64,000 bases of DNA. Origin: Atrina japonica (lineage: Eukaryota; Mollusca; Bivalvia; Pterioida; Pinnidae). Location: contig BROG01000027.1 in the NCBI GenBank assembly GCA_030159075.1, positions 2,051,001 through 2,115,000 of the forward strand. Reading direction: 5' to 3'. Shown here one piece after another: positions 1 to 13,201 of the stretch; the stretch's first letter is position 1, and each line of letters starts with the position of its first letter. The translations under genes and the position numbers were made by a program. A model generated the notes under the pieces. It worked only from the letters and a program-made list of their open reading frames with translations. It did not search any database and had not been told where the DNA came from.

Positions 1-1849
1 AAATTTTGTGACAGTTAAATGGTTGATGATGAGAGATGGGTGGTCTGATCATAATTGCCTTTAGAGTGGTTTTTATGGATGTCGAGAGTACATAATTCAG
101 TTGTATATTTTTCATTATTTTCTAAATCAACAGGAATATAATATAAATTTAATATAATATAATTTTAAATTCTGGTCTTTATCATTTGAATTTCTACCAT
201 TTTTTTTCTTTCGGAATATATCCATATTAAATCCGTCTTGAGCATTTGTTTTGAACTCCTTGTAATACTTTTGATATTGTTAATAATATCTATAAAAAGG
301 ATGAAACGCAAAATTGCAAAGTTTTTATCTTTTTAAATTATCTCTATTCAAAATTTCAGAAAAACTGAACTGATTGAAAGTCTGTCTGAGAATATAATAA
401 TTCTATTTGTTGATACAATTATCCTGATCATATATGGCTGATTTGGATGGCGTTTTATTCAGTGTTATCATTTAAAAATTATCTAGAAGAATACATATAA
501 AAAGAAATATTTTCCTTGTTTTCCAAATAAGTAAATATCAATAAATACCAATATTTTAGTTTTAGAAATGAGGTCAAACCAAATGCTCAAAACGAACGTT
601 TCTGTGAATAAGACTTCATCAGCTGAGTTCAAATTTAATATAGATAAATGAGAGATGGATTCATGTTGGTGTCTTAAGTACCGTTCTCAATTTTATTATA
701 AGTTATAGGCATATCCTGAGATAACGTGGACGAGGAACAAAACACTAACATTTCATCATTGACTCAGGCGAGCTTCCTGGCCCATCAGTCTCTTATCTTT
801 GTCATAAAACTGTAAACGATTATGAAATAACTTAGATCCTATGTGAAAGTGAAGATTTTTTAAGAATAAAAAGGATTTAAAATATTATGTGATTTTAGAT
901 TCAAGTATTAAACCATAAAATAGTTATTCATCCTATATAAAAAGACAAAACCTTTCAGTCTCTTTTTTTAAATTTTACAAATTTGTATTCAGGTCATACT
1001 GTATATAATTACAGGTCCCGGGAACCAATGAAAGTTAAGAATTGGTGTGATGTTTTCTTTGCTTATTTATTACAGAGATTAAGTTTTATTGGGTACCAAA
1101 ATCACCTACTGAGCTCCCATTTTCTTTTTTACATCAAGAAACTAGTAATGAAAATTCATGTTGTATAATTTACACAAAGCAATGGATGTAAAAAGAATCA
1201 TAAAAACTTGTGTGAAGTAATCATCAACACTTAACTGCGTTTATTATTGCATTAGGCGATATTTATGTCTCAGTGTAAGAGAAACAGTTTACCAATAGTA
1301 TAAATATGTATAACCATGATAATTCTTAAACTTCCGCAAAATTGGGTCAATAGTACAAGATAGGTGTAGTAAGACAAATACAGTTATGACATAAAATTGT
1401 AACGTTCATGACAGGGTTTGTCAAAGTTTTAATAATGTCAACATAGTGAAGAAAACAAGGTTTTCCAAAGTCTTTATCTATTGGTTTGTACCTCTCTCTA
1501 TTCATTACACAATTAGTAATGGGTAGCCGTTTCCTTTTTGGTTTGCAGACAGTTTTTGATTCAATTTCCACGGGCCTTTGAAGAAGAAATGTGGATATGA
1601 ATAGGAATATTATAAACGTAATACCAAAGTTATAATGCTCAAGACTGTTGTTTCTGTCAATTAGACTTCATCAGTTGAGCTCCAATTTTAAACAGATTTC
1701 CTTAACAGAAAGTCAGTATGTTACTACCCTCTCAGACAATATTTCCTATTGCATTATACTGGATGGCAAGTCACTATGTTTATGGTTTCTATATTATATG
1801 TTGTTAAAATTATAATTCACTGGTGGGTATGATTATTTGTTATTTTCCC

Positions 1850-2190
1850 AACATCTAAATATGGGGACATCATTTCTCTCAATGGAGAACGCGTTGTCCA
1901 CATATGTAGATGTCGGGGGATGTCCATTTTGTAGGGTGAGACAAAGCCATTCTGGAAATGTCGGAACTACTTTTTTGTCGTTTGTTTGTAAACAAATATA
2001 TGATGTCGCTCTTTTAAACTGTTTCAGTGCGAGAAAAAAAAACCCAGTCAAACACCACTTTGGTGATGGATAGCAAATCTCAATCTTCATGTACTGAGCT
2101 TTGTTGTTCCATGACTAGGCAAGTCTCGTCATAGGCAAACAAATTTGTGCATTGGGATTGAGATTTCGCCATCTCTCCCTGAACGTGTTG
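1850..2190 (-). repeat. Dispersed repeat family A, copy 1
   Basis: Read on the minus strand, this block matches 13765-14050 on the plus strand across about 280 bases. Shared landmarks in order are GGGAGaGATGGcGAAAT, CATGACGAGA-like, AAAGTGGTGTTTGACTG, AAAAGAGCGAC, TTTGTTTAC and AGTAGTTCCGACATTTC. The two copies differ by many substitutions and small indels, so they are old. I cannot assign a class; no long reading frame with transposase features is visible. Confidence 0.65.
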
Positions 2191-4196
2191 GATTGTAGTA
2201 TTATTTGGTTTGTCACCTCATGCATAATGCATAAAAATGTTTCAAATCTTTGACAGTGCTTTTTGTTTTGGAAGTCAATAGAAAACATTTTATCAAGATC
2301 TGTCATATGAAATGTAAAATAGATCTAAGAAAGGGTCATACTACTAAGTGTATGCTGGTAATTTTTGGAATTATTTCTTGGTCTTCACTTAAGGTTTAAT
2401 CACCGAAAAGGTTAGAGTCCAGTAAGAATTGATTTTTACGAAAAAAATTATTACAGATTTATTTTGGATGGCGATTTTTGTGACAATTTATTTATTTTAG
2501 AAATCAGTGAAAGGATAATCATTATAGTAAACAGAGTGTTTAGAAATACTAAGTATTACAAGCTATGAAGCTGTGTTTCATGTTCTTAGTTTAAAGAGTC
2601 TTTCAGACATGATATTGACCTATGACACACCATAATATCTGTAATACCTAATGCTTCAAACACCGAAACGGTCAATGTTTTAAAAGGAAATACTAGTACT
2701 GTTCTGTCTGTTCTGACATTCCAAGCATATAACACCCCAAATCTTCTGCCCTTACATATCGTGATACTTAATACCGTGGTGTTCTGTGGTACACATATAC
2801 CCTCACATCTTACGTTCACACGACATAAGTCATGCCATACATTCTGTCATCAGAAGAAAAGAAAACCGTGCACTGGAACCTAATTTGAGAGACCACCCAT
2901 TCTGATCAAATGTGGTTTTACTATACAGGTGGTTTCTCAAAAGAAGTTTGGCCTAACGGTTTATTCAAACAAATGGTTTTGATGTTTTGTTCAGATAATC
3001 ATTGGAAGTCCTGCCATCTAAATGTAAGATTCATTGTGTAACTTTGGAACATGCTAAGATCTGGTTTTCAAATATTCAGGTTTTAATATTCAGATATATT
3101 GTATCTAGTTTTTATGACATTGATATCTACTTAGATTTCAGATATCTATTATATAGAGTCTGGTATCTGATATGGTGCTCTGATATGTGAGTTTGGATGG
3201 CACTATATCTTTAGTATTTTTTAAACCCCATAATAATATGTTTAAAATTATTGTGAAAGAAACTAAATTCATTGAAAATTACACCCTATCTCATTTACCA
3301 CTAAAGACACATTTGGACTGGTCTAAGTCATTGATTTACAGGAGAGTCCATTGTTTTTAAGGGTAGATGAGTTAAGACAACAACCATTCGATTCAAAAGT
3401 TTTAGCTTTATGGTTTTGTAGGTTGGACATATTTTATTTAAGATATGTGTCAGTAAAAGAATTTTTTTATGGAAGAGTTGTTTCACGTTTCTAAGAAAGA
3501 TATTAAGACATACATGATAGGAAGAACAGAACTTTTTATGCCACAGTATGATTAAATAGTTTGAAGTATATATTTTTCTTCCGAATTATCTTGCCACTAA
3601 CAACATGCCACAACCACAATTTGGTTGATGTTCATCCAACAGCTTGTATTTTGATTGTACACAAAGAGCCAATGAAAATAGATATTACTTTTCTGTTCTT
3701 TGATTGATTGGTCAGTCAATTTTCATTTTATGCATTCAATGTCTTGATTAGCCCATAGGCCCGAGTGTTTTATTGGCAAGGCTAAGCCTTACGTCTTTGT
3801 TTGAAAAGGTTGTAGACCAGACTACATTGTTTAGTAAGGAACTAAGTTTTATGTATCATCATTGGGCCAGTAGGCAAGATTATTACATTTGTTACTATGG
3901 CATCATCATGACAACTGTTACATATACAATATTGTTACATCTTATTTAAATTCTTTATTGCAATACAATATATATTGTTTTATATATGTGATATACCTCT
4001 ATGATATATTGTTTATAATTATCAATTTAACATTATTATTATATAACAGATGGAATCATTAATAAGTTGCAAAAGTTCATATATAAATAAATAATTCCAA
4101 ACTACAGAGTATTTCTGTTGTTTTTTATTTTGTTTTCTAGAAGGTAAGTCAGTTTAGTTTACTTAACCTTTATTGTCTCTTCATCTCAAGCCTCAT

Positions 4197-4560
4197 TGAT
4201 GCATGCTACTCCAATCGCAAATGTTCCATGGAAACCTCTCGAGAGCTGTGAAAAGGTCCAGTTCGGTGAAAAGGTCAAGCTCTGTTAAAAGGTATATATA
4301 ACAACGGTCTCAGCATAAAGAACATTTGCGAATCCCAAACGAGATGGGATCAGTCGTGGGAAGGAGTCACCGTCCCCTGTCAGCACGCCACAACCACCGC
4401 AAATGTCCCGCGGAAACCTCTCTGGTTTGGTGAAAAGGTCAAATTCTGTGATGAAAAGGCAAACATAAAAGCGGTCTTAATATGTAGAACAATTGCGAAT
4501 CCCAAACAGAATACGACTAGGTGTCCGGAGGGAGCCAACGTCCTCTGTCAGCAATCTTGG
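4197..4560 (+). repeat. Dispersed repeat family B, two tandem copies
   Basis: Two diverged units of roughly 180 bases lie head to tail. Each has CGCAAATGT-CC-GGAAACCTCTC (about 4215 and 4398), then GTGAAAAGGTCAA, then a -CGGTCT- block and TTGCGAATCCCAAAC (about 4327 and 4494), ending in GTC-CCTGTCAGC. A third copy lies inverted at about 33880-34070. The class is unknown. Confidence 0.65.
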
Positions 4561-5401
4561 TGTCTCCAGATTCGTGTTCCGTTTCCTATACCTGGATTTT
4601 CTTTAAAAACAGATAGATAATGATTTTGCTAAGCGTTTGGCTTTAATGTAAAAGTCACGTATCATGTTGATGAAACTTCAACCCGATCATGTGGCAAATT
4701 TGAAATAAATGTTGCATTTGCGTCTTGGTCCATAGCACGTATCAAAATTGTAGCACTTCTCTTTTTCCGCTGGTGACTTTTCCTTATATATGTCAAAAGT
4801 TGGGTAGTTTGGAGATAAATGATACCCATTAAAACAAGACAAGGACGATATGAACCGGTCCTTTGTGGACATCGCCATACTGGGCTAATTCATGTCGGTG
4901 TACAGTTGGACACGATTATGCAAATGTAACATACATGCATGTCAGTCTATATCATTTTGATTGAGACTGATTATATTTTTAGTTTCAGATATATAACCAT
5001 GTCCAGGTATTAGACGCAACCGATTTTGCCTAATTCATTTCAATCAAAATTTGCCATTTGCTTTAAATAAATTGCCAGTTGGGCTTGTGTAATACTTTAT
5101 TGTTGGTCTAACTGAAATCAAACTTACGTTGAAAAGGAAGTTTTGCCAGACGCGGATATCTTGGACGAATCTAAACGGAGATTAACACGGTAAATAGGCC
5201 TAACGTGATTATAATTAATCAAGTCATGAGTTCGAGCCTTCTGTCAGGGCAATAAAACACAAATGTCGGTGCACTGAACCATATACAGAGCATGTGGTAT
5301 TTTGACTTCATCTTGGTGCACTAGAAAATTATATTAAACTTTAACCCGCCATGATGCATCTTTCATTAACACAATAACAGCTACATCAATATTTCATGAT
5401 A

Positions 5402-5523
5402 CACGTGTATCTTTACTATTCAGTGTCCATAATTACGTCGAAGTATGTGACGTCACATGATCAAAGACATTTTCGTTTCACGTGTGACTATTGTGGTCTT
5501 GTGTTTGGAAGTTCAGGCACGTG
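5402..5523. promoter_or_regulatory. Cluster of three CACGTG E-boxes and a CRE palindrome
   Basis: CACGTG occurs at 5402-5407, 5479-5484 and 5518-5523, and a 12-bp palindrome TGTGACGTCACA containing a perfect CRE lies at 5446-5457, all within 122 bases. CACGTG is the canonical site for bHLH-Zip factors (USF, MYC/MAX, MITF types) and TGACGTCA for CREB/ATF. No transcript start or gene is identifiable beside it, so a regulatory role is inference from motif density only. Confidence 0.35.
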
Positions 5524-6182
5524 GGGTTCTTTTATCTCATTATACACGAATGAACCTAATGTAAAACAAGAGACAGAATTGAAAAAGAGACATTGTAGCA
5601 ATAATAAATGAAAACTACAGAGACGTAAAGAATAGTTTGAGGTAATTCGTCTGATCTGTTATAGTATATGTTATAATGCTTGGTCAATATTTTATAAAAC
5701 TGGACATTTATTTCCTCGTGAAGAAAGGAGAGATCAATCGAAAAAACAACCATTTTTTGATTCGTGTCATTGGTCGTGTATACGGGGACATAGATCACCA
5801 CGCCTAGATTTTATTTCCTTCTACCCGACATGATATCTAAAATTTAGTACTTTTAATTTGTTTAGCTATACACAGAATTACTTAGTTACATGTATTTACC
5901 AGTTATCTCTTATTATCCCCTTTATTTGTCATTTATATAAACCTGTTTTTGAGATACATGATATTGTCCATAAAAAATATATCAACCCATGACCCCACCT
6001 GTGGTGATTGGTGACATATGCCCTTCGTATCATTTTCCACCGCGCTTTACGCCTCAACGTTTGAAAGTCCACTTTCCCCTATAATTTCATTGAAGGTTTT
6101 CCTCAACCTATCGTCAAATCCCTTTTTATGCCAAATTTGTGCCGAACAAATGGTGACAATATACAAGGTGTTACAGATTATA

Positions 6183-6284
<102 letters not shown>

Positions 6285-8841
6285 CCTCTGAGGAGTTGGT
6301 CGATATGAGTCAGTGTCGGTGATATCATTTTATTTTTGATATGAATAAATCAGTTTCTTTTATAGGATTAATTTCATTGTCCCGTTAGATCATATCTACT
6401 CGTAAGACATTTTAAAAGTTTTACTAAGAACAGCGCCGACGTTTCTAGATAATTAAAACAGTAGAGATGTGATAAATAGACCAATATGACATCGAAAGAC
6501 GCGATTACGACAAATTAAAAAGAACTTATGGCATTCCCTAAAACGGCACTATAAAATACACTTATACCTAAGTTCTTATTTAATTGTTGCGAAGGCGGGG
6601 ATCGGTGTAAAACAACAATATTACCACATTTCTAATTTCACTCAATCTTTTGAAATATTTCTCCGGATTAATTTTCATTTTAAACATCCCTCCAACGTAT
6701 TTTTACAGCCTTATTTACATATTGTTATGAGCAGTTTACTAAAATTTTACATAATCGAAAATAAGCGTTTCATTTACATAGAAAGAGAAAGCTACGCGTC
6801 TCTAATCCTGTCAAGCAGTGTATTTTTCGGCAGACGATACTTGGGCTATTAAAAAGACCACATTGTGAGATATTGTACAATTATTTATTTTCGTATTGTG
6901 TGTTTTGAATTTTGATATAACAGGTCAAGCGGTGCACACATCAACTTGCAGCTCGTAAAATTATCTCCTCAGCGAATGTAGGATATAAATTTAATTTTAA
7001 AATCAAAACCCAATTTCACTTGTTATAAGAGACAGGACTAACAAAATTGTCTTTCAATTTGACTGTTTGACGACGTTTAGAAATTTAGTTGAAGATGTAA
7101 AATGATAAATGACTTAATCTGTCAGAATTCTTCTCGTCTAGTCATCCGAAACGATAAGTAATATTCCTACAGGTTTCCGAACTGTTTTATTCATTGGGTA
7201 GCTTGCTGTCAACACGTCCGTTTTCTTGTCCCGCGAATAAGATTGATAAAGTCTCTCAACTATAAGAACCTCTACCGCTTGAGAACTTTCAATCTACAGT
7301 ATTTATATACTGGAATCACACTGTCTGTCCATCCTTCAGCTGTCTGTCCATCAGTCCGTCGCCTGTCTATCAGTATCGGTAGACATAAGCTTGTCATTGC
7401 AACTCATCCTACGCTGATTTATCAATTTTAATGAAATTTTGCACACATAAAGATACAATTACGTAAATGTGTAGGAAGGAAGGGGATCGCTGGTCAATTT
7501 TTATTCTGAGTTATGGCACTTGGTACTAAGATTTTTTTATCCGTTACCTCCTACACTATCGATCTTAATGAACAATAAATCGCTGAAAAATAACAATATG
7601 TATATTTGCGTGAAGGGATGGAATTGCTGTTCAAAACTTATTACATGATTTAAGGCCAGTTGGACTTAGATTGACTCGTGAATTAATCCTGGATCTAGTG
7701 ATATTTCCTGCATAAATCTGATTCAATAAGAAAGTAACTCAGTTTTTAAAACACCGTAACTGGCAATGAGAAACACATTCCTAACTACCATTCCTACATT
7801 TCAAATATATATCATAAAAATTTGCTGGAGAAGTATACGTCTAGTGAATTGGACTGTTCTAGCTTAACTTGCACATTACTAGACATAATTCGGGTTTCAA
7901 TGACAGGTGTGGGATTCCATATCGTCGAGGATTCTCTGTGACCGTGTAGTTGGAACAGTGCGCTTCAAATCACGACCACTCTTATACTTCCTTATGTCAC
8001 GGGCTTGAATCACGTTATATCCCAAACTGTTGGGAAGTTTTTGAGTTCACTTACAAAAGATGGTCTTTTCTTTGGGAAATTGTAACCAAATTTAACCCAC
8101 CCCCCCCCCGAGATGGAAGATGGGAGGAGGCATATTCCTATGGTCTGTCTGTTTGCAACCATTTTGTTAAAAATAAAAATAAAGAGAACCAATTGATAAT
8201 CAAAACTCAAGTCCATTAGAACACGACAAATTAGATGTGTCACAGCAAACAAACAACATTAACAAAAACAACACCAAAAACCAACAACAACAACAACAAA
8301 CCCGCGTTTTATTTTATCAATGAGCAACTATAACCGATGTTATGTAATATTTGCCAGATTTATGGGACTGTAAAATATTCGCGAATGAGTTAGCTTTATT
8401 TCTGTGACATAGAGTTTCTCAAACATATCTTGTTTATGATACCGGTATCGTAAATCAGTCTGAGATATATTTTTTTATGTCAAATACACATGATTGTGAA
8501 ATATATGATCAATATTCGCTATCATCGAAATAATTTTAGATATTTGAGTCCTGGTCGATTCAATAATTCGTGTACAAAATATGTTTCGCTAAAGCTTGTG
8601 TAATTTATCGTTTATAATGTGCTACGTTTTATATATCGCAGATTTTATACATACTAAACATTGATACCAAGAAATTAACATATTTTCTTAATACTGAGCA
8701 TATGTTATTTTTATTTACTTACAACATTTTTTTTCAAAGTAATTTTCCATTCAATCTCAATACAATTTTCACTATTTACCACATTAAGTTTCTGTGTTTG
8801 TTTTCTTATGACGTCCCATCACTTCGTTTAAATATAGTACC

Positions 8842-8988
8842 GGACCTGGCACCATTAACCTTGAGAATTTACCCAAGTCTGAGAATATTCTCAACTTGAC
8901 CTGCTCAGCCAATCAGATTTCAGGATCAACCATCGTTGAGTAAAGTTTTTAGACTTGAGTAACTCTTAGGGTTTATGGTGCGGGGTCC
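8842..8988. mobile_element. MITE-like inverted-repeat element
   Basis: The left end GGACCTGGCACCATTAACC and the right end (reverse complement GGACCCCGCACCATAAACC) form imperfect terminal inverted repeats of about 40 bases, continuing through ...ACCCAAGTCT / ...ACTCAAGTCT. The 147-bp interior has no coding capacity. Part of the interior (CTGATTGGCTGAGCAG, GAGAATA-TTCTCAGAC) recurs at 49785-49885 in a PIBF1 intron, which confirms a dispersed family. No clear target-site duplication was found. Confidence 0.7.
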
Positions 8989-10257
8989 TGATCAGTTTTA
9001 CAAGATACAAAGTTTTAATGATTCTGTGATATTAAGATATTAATTTCATGTTTAAATTGTTAAATCTTGAAAACAGATGATTTGAACATTATGAGCAAAT
9101 ACATAACGAAACTTTTGGACATTCTCAATTTTATAGTGTATGTTTTATCAAAGTTGATTTAGAAATGACTCTCATGGAACGTTTTTGAAAAGTTGTTGAT
9201 TAATATGGAATATAAAGAGAGAAATAAAACTGTTGCTTCAATTTTGACGCGTCACTGCGGCGAACAAAGCTACAGAAAAAAACATGAAATCCTATCCAGA
9301 ATTCCAAGAACCGAAAAAAGTTCTTATCGTCATGAAATTGAATATATACCCGAAATATATGCATGTTATTCCAAAATTTTCGCGTAAAATTGAAAGCAGT
9401 ATTTCTAGTATAATTGGAAAATTGACAACCGTAGATTTCGTTCAAATTGCTGCTCCAATTTCGGCGGCATGGACCACAGTGACCGATATCACCAGTTGTT
9501 GATACATGGCCTCAATTTTACATGACTTTTTCAGTCCAGACAGAGGCATGATGTTTACTTGAGGGTAATTTAGGTTTATTTACATATTTTTCATAATCGC
9601 TGAATTTAGAATGAAGTCGCTTTGATGGGGAGGGCATATATCATTTATGACATGCGGGATTCATTTCAACAGAAAAGGAGACGTGTAATCGAGAATCGTT
9701 ATATTTTAAATCAAACATTCAAATGAAAAACGAGAAGCCCAAACTTTCCATTTTTATTATTCTCTTATTTTGTCATATCCGACTTACAACACAGTGTCAG
9801 CATTTCTGTTCGATTTGTTATATATAAAGTCGTATAATACCTTGGGTAGGAATTCTCAAGTAGATTTATCAGCATCAATTGTTCAAGTATGGAGTTTTTA
9901 TTTGACATCGTAAAACCGCATATTAATTTAGCGCGTAGGCATTTACGCTTTTAAATTTACAATGAGAAGTCAATGAAACGAACAAAAGTTCAGCCATGAA
10001 TGAAAACAGATCTTGTGGAAAATTGGATATCAATGTGGCGATCGGATGAATGATGGTCGGTACTGAATGTTTAAAATCCCCAAATAAATTAAATCTTCAG
10101 ATCCGAAAGTACATACCCGTCAAAATATCGGCGAATCGACAGAAGATTAATATGTAACTGTGAACGTATTTTAAGTGGACAGATATTTCGCCACATGACC
10201 GTGTATCATATCCATTGTGATATAATAGTTTGTAAATCTCCGATAAACACAAAAGCA

Positions 10258-10377
10258 TACACCACACACACTGCTACTACTAACACACACACACCACCCG
10301 TGACCACCACCACTAAAACACACACACACACCACCCGTGACCACCACCACTAAAACACACACACACACACACACACC
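10258..10377. repeat. CA-rich satellite with a duplicated 35-bp segment
   Basis: (AC)n runs are separated by two copies of the segment CACCCGTGACCACCACCACT followed by AAAA. The simple sequence ends at 10377, about 290 bases from the coding end of the minus-strand gene at 10672. Confidence 0.9.
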
Positions 10378-10671
10378 ACTGTTTGCGATATCTCATTCAT
10401 CCTATAGTTAACATTTTTAAATAGTATTTTACGGAGTGGGAGCAGGTAACGAAACTTAGAACATGAAACCTAGCGAATACAATATTTAAAACGTGACAAC
10501 TACAAAATACGAAATTTAAACCGGGACAAGTTGTGATCTGAACAAAATGACAATATCTTATAGATCTGGTGTTTTCATTGTTTCTTGTGTTTCCGAATCA
10601 TATTGATATTCCTTATCCATTTTCTTATTTCTAAGAAACGCACTTGTGCAGTCTTGAGTCAACAACTGATG

Positions 10672-10919
10672 TTATTTTTCTATGTGCATTTTCAACATTA
10701 TATCCGATATCTCCCTAACCTGTGCAGCTCTGTTGCGCTTTTCTTGTTCTTTTTGACGTTTTCCTAAAACTTCAATTTCCATCATCGTCTGATTTAGTTT
10801 GAAATTTTCGAAATCTTGTTCCATCTTTTTGGCAGTTTTTATTCTTCTCTCTTCCTCTTGTCTCAGTTTCCGATTTCTAACGTCCGCAAGTTTCCTTTCG
10901 TACTTTCTCCCACAACGAC
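10672..10919 (-). CDS. STMND1-like gene, coding exon 2 (last)
   Basis: 248 bases from acceptor TTAG|GT to a TAA stop. It encodes residues 123-204, a predicted continuous helix. No AATAAA is evident within the next 200 bases on the minus strand. Confidence 0.6.
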
Positions 10920-12994
10920 CTAACACAAAAGACGAAAAATTATAAGCTTACACTCACGTGCCAAAAGTATGTCAACTTTTCCATTTTCTGATTGCTTTCT
11001 AGGTTAAATAATTTTTTTAAATAAATGATCTGACTCATATATTCAATCCTTCTAAACTTTTGCACAATACATTGTGTGGAAGCTTGAGGACTATCTTTCC
11101 ATATTGGAATGTGTCAATTTCCTTTAGTATAAAATTCAAGTATTTATAAGTGACAAACGAAATTTATAACGACATTTCCTTCTTTGTTCTTAGTTAGTAG
11201 CGTCAACAAAATACAATTTACAAAGAACAAAATTCTGTTTCTCAGATATAAAGGTTCAAATAATGTAAACAAAGAACCAGGAGAAAACTTATGAATTTTT
11301 GCATGAATTGATGAAGCCATCAATCTGTAACATTTATTGGAAAAAAGTTTATTTAACATAGAAAGCCATGGGAAAATGAAAAAAGTTAACATACTTTTTG
11401 CACGTGAGTAATCTACCTATAGTAAATCTAAATATTACACATGAAATATTTCATTTAAAGCAAAATATAATTTTATTGACGCAGCGATATTATTTTACCA
11501 CTGTTATTTACAAAAACAGTAGTGGTACAAAAGTCAGTTCTCAAAAAACGTATTTCACTATGTAGTCTTAGTAATTCTGTATTTGTTTGATTTTGTCCTC
11601 TGAATTTAGTTGACATCCCAAATAATTGAAAAATGGTACATCTAAACTCTGGAAATCTGGGCCTAATTTTGATAATATTTTCGTTAGTTTACATCCATAA
11701 ATTATTTAGGTACCAATGGTTTTATTTTGGTGTTGATGATTATCTTTGTAATAAACATCGAAATGACTTAAATTTCTATGAATCAAGTTTTGTTAAAGTG
11801 GGATAAACGATGAATTTTAGAGGAGTTGGAAAAAAAACCCCATGAATTTACTAATAATATATAGTGAAAATAACCTTTGGGAACTCACTTATGTCCCACC
11901 ACTGTAAATATATACCAATGGTTTTGATTTTCTTTGAATTTACTTTCTTGTGCTTACATCTAAAACTGGTCTCCATAACCGAGTGGTTATATTATTGCAC
12001 CATAAAAATATACATGTACATAGGCGTAGGAAGCAAATTGAAAGTGGGGGTAGCGGGGGGGGGGGTGCTAATACACACACGCCAGAAACGTCCGGGGGCT
12101 AAGCCCCAATTTTTAACACCTAAGCGTCTATCTTTGAAAAAAAAGGGGGGGGGCTAAGCCCTAGCCCCCCCCCCCCCCGGTTCCGACGCCTATGATGTAT
12201 ACATGTAATTTCAATTTTAGTTATCATGCGTTCGATCCTCCGCTGAAACCAAAGCTGACTGTGTAAAAACTGCATCACGATTACAGCATTCAATTTCAGA
12301 TAGTGTTTTTTAAATGGACCAAATTCAATTTATGTTTCGTATTTTCCACCAAAACTTATCAAATCTATAGGTAACCTAATGTGATACAAAATTTCAAAGC
12401 AATTGTATTAGTTTTACTGAAGATATTCGGTAAAAACCTCGATTTTCGTCCGAAAATAGGTCCCGCACCAGTATAGCTGATAGTTTGAGGCTTGTATCCA
12501 GCGAGTAGTCTGTAGATGCGAACTAATGACGTAATGCTGCGTTTAAGCACCATCAAAGGATATTAGGCTAAATGTTGTAATTACGTTCCTCTACATTTCA
12601 TGTTGTGTTAGGATGTTCTAATTTTACCTTTGTCTCGGAGAGCGTCATTTCTCGAAATATCTGCCATTATCATTTTTTCGCTAGAATCAAAGTCACATAG
12701 TTTCGAGTAATTGCGACTCTGTGGACGATGATGTTTGGGTGCGTTTTTAGGCAATACTTTAATCTTCTGTGACGTCGTTGTTCCGTTATAATCAAGTGGC
12801 ATATAAAAGGCTGCTCCACCATTTCTAAGTTCTACACCCGGTCCAGCCAGTCCTATTTCCTTTATGTTATCCAACACCTTGTGCTTTACTTCTTTTGCCT
12901 TTTCTTTCTCGTCAAATAACATATTGAACTTTTGTGTTTTGTGAGGACGAGCTGTTGGTCCTGGAAATTGTAATTTGGAAGTTCTACTGCCCAT
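10672..12994 (-). CDS. Two-exon gene, possible stathmin-domain (STMND1-like) protein
   Basis: Joining minus-strand 12994-12628 to 10919-10672 gives a 204-residue protein. The donor (AAAG|GTAAAA) and acceptor (GTGTTAG|GT) are canonical and the phase-1 junction keeps the frame, which supports one gene. The protein starts MGSRTS, matching an N-myristoylation signature (Gly2, Ser6). Residues about 30-75 contain VLDNIKEIGLAGPGVELRNG, which resembles the segment before the helix in stathmin domain-containing protein 1 as I remember it. Exon 2 is almost wholly a charged helix rich in Lys, Arg, Glu and Gln (RKYERKLADVRNRKLRQEEE at its start), as in the tubulin-binding helix of stathmins. If that is right, the product would bind tubulin at a membrane. 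The family call is tentative; it could be another coiled-coil protein. Extra phase-1 exons inside the 1.7-kb intron are possible, as is an alternative donor (CACAG|GTTAGG) near the end of exon 2. Confidence 0.6.
12019..12194. mobile_element. Short inverted-repeat element with G and C homopolymer runs
   Basis: The ends CATAGGCGTAGGAA and TTCCGACGCCTATG are inverted repeats with one mismatch. The 176-bp interior has no reading frame and is dominated by G runs and C runs flanking GGGGCTAAGCCCC palindromes. It lies in the intron of the minus-strand gene. This looks like a non-autonomous DNA element; TATACATG occurs on both sides, but a clean target-site duplication cannot be defined. Confidence 0.7.
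12628..12994 (-). CDS. STMND1-like gene, coding exon 1
   Basis: 367 bases from ATG to donor G|GTAAAA, ending in phase 1. It encodes residues 1-122. The ATG follows AAGAC and starts Met-Gly. Three TGACGT half-sites lie just upstream at 13050-13120. Confidence 0.6.
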
Positions 12995-13049
12995 GTCTTA
13001 TTCGCTGTTCCGTGTATTAAAAAAAAATACCATACACGTCCAATGCTGT

Positions 13050-13122
13050 ATTTTCCATATGACGTAATGTGTGACGTTGGAGCGATATCAATTGGCGCTC
13101 AAATAATGACGTAGGAAAGAGA
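13050..13122. promoter_or_regulatory. Three TGACGT half-sites upstream of the minus-strand gene
   Basis: TGACGTAA, TGACGTTG and TGACGTAG lie within about 65 bases, starting roughly 70 bases upstream of the start codon at 12994. They are CREB/ATF-type half-sites at promoter-like distance. A GAGCG...CGCTC inverted repeat sits between the second and third. No TATA box was seen. Function is inferred. Confidence 0.3.
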
Positions 13123-13201
13123 AGATTTTATCGCTCTCAACAAAAATGTCATGTTTCGGCGAAAAAAAAATAATGCAGGGGGAATGGGAAAAGACGTACC
13201 T

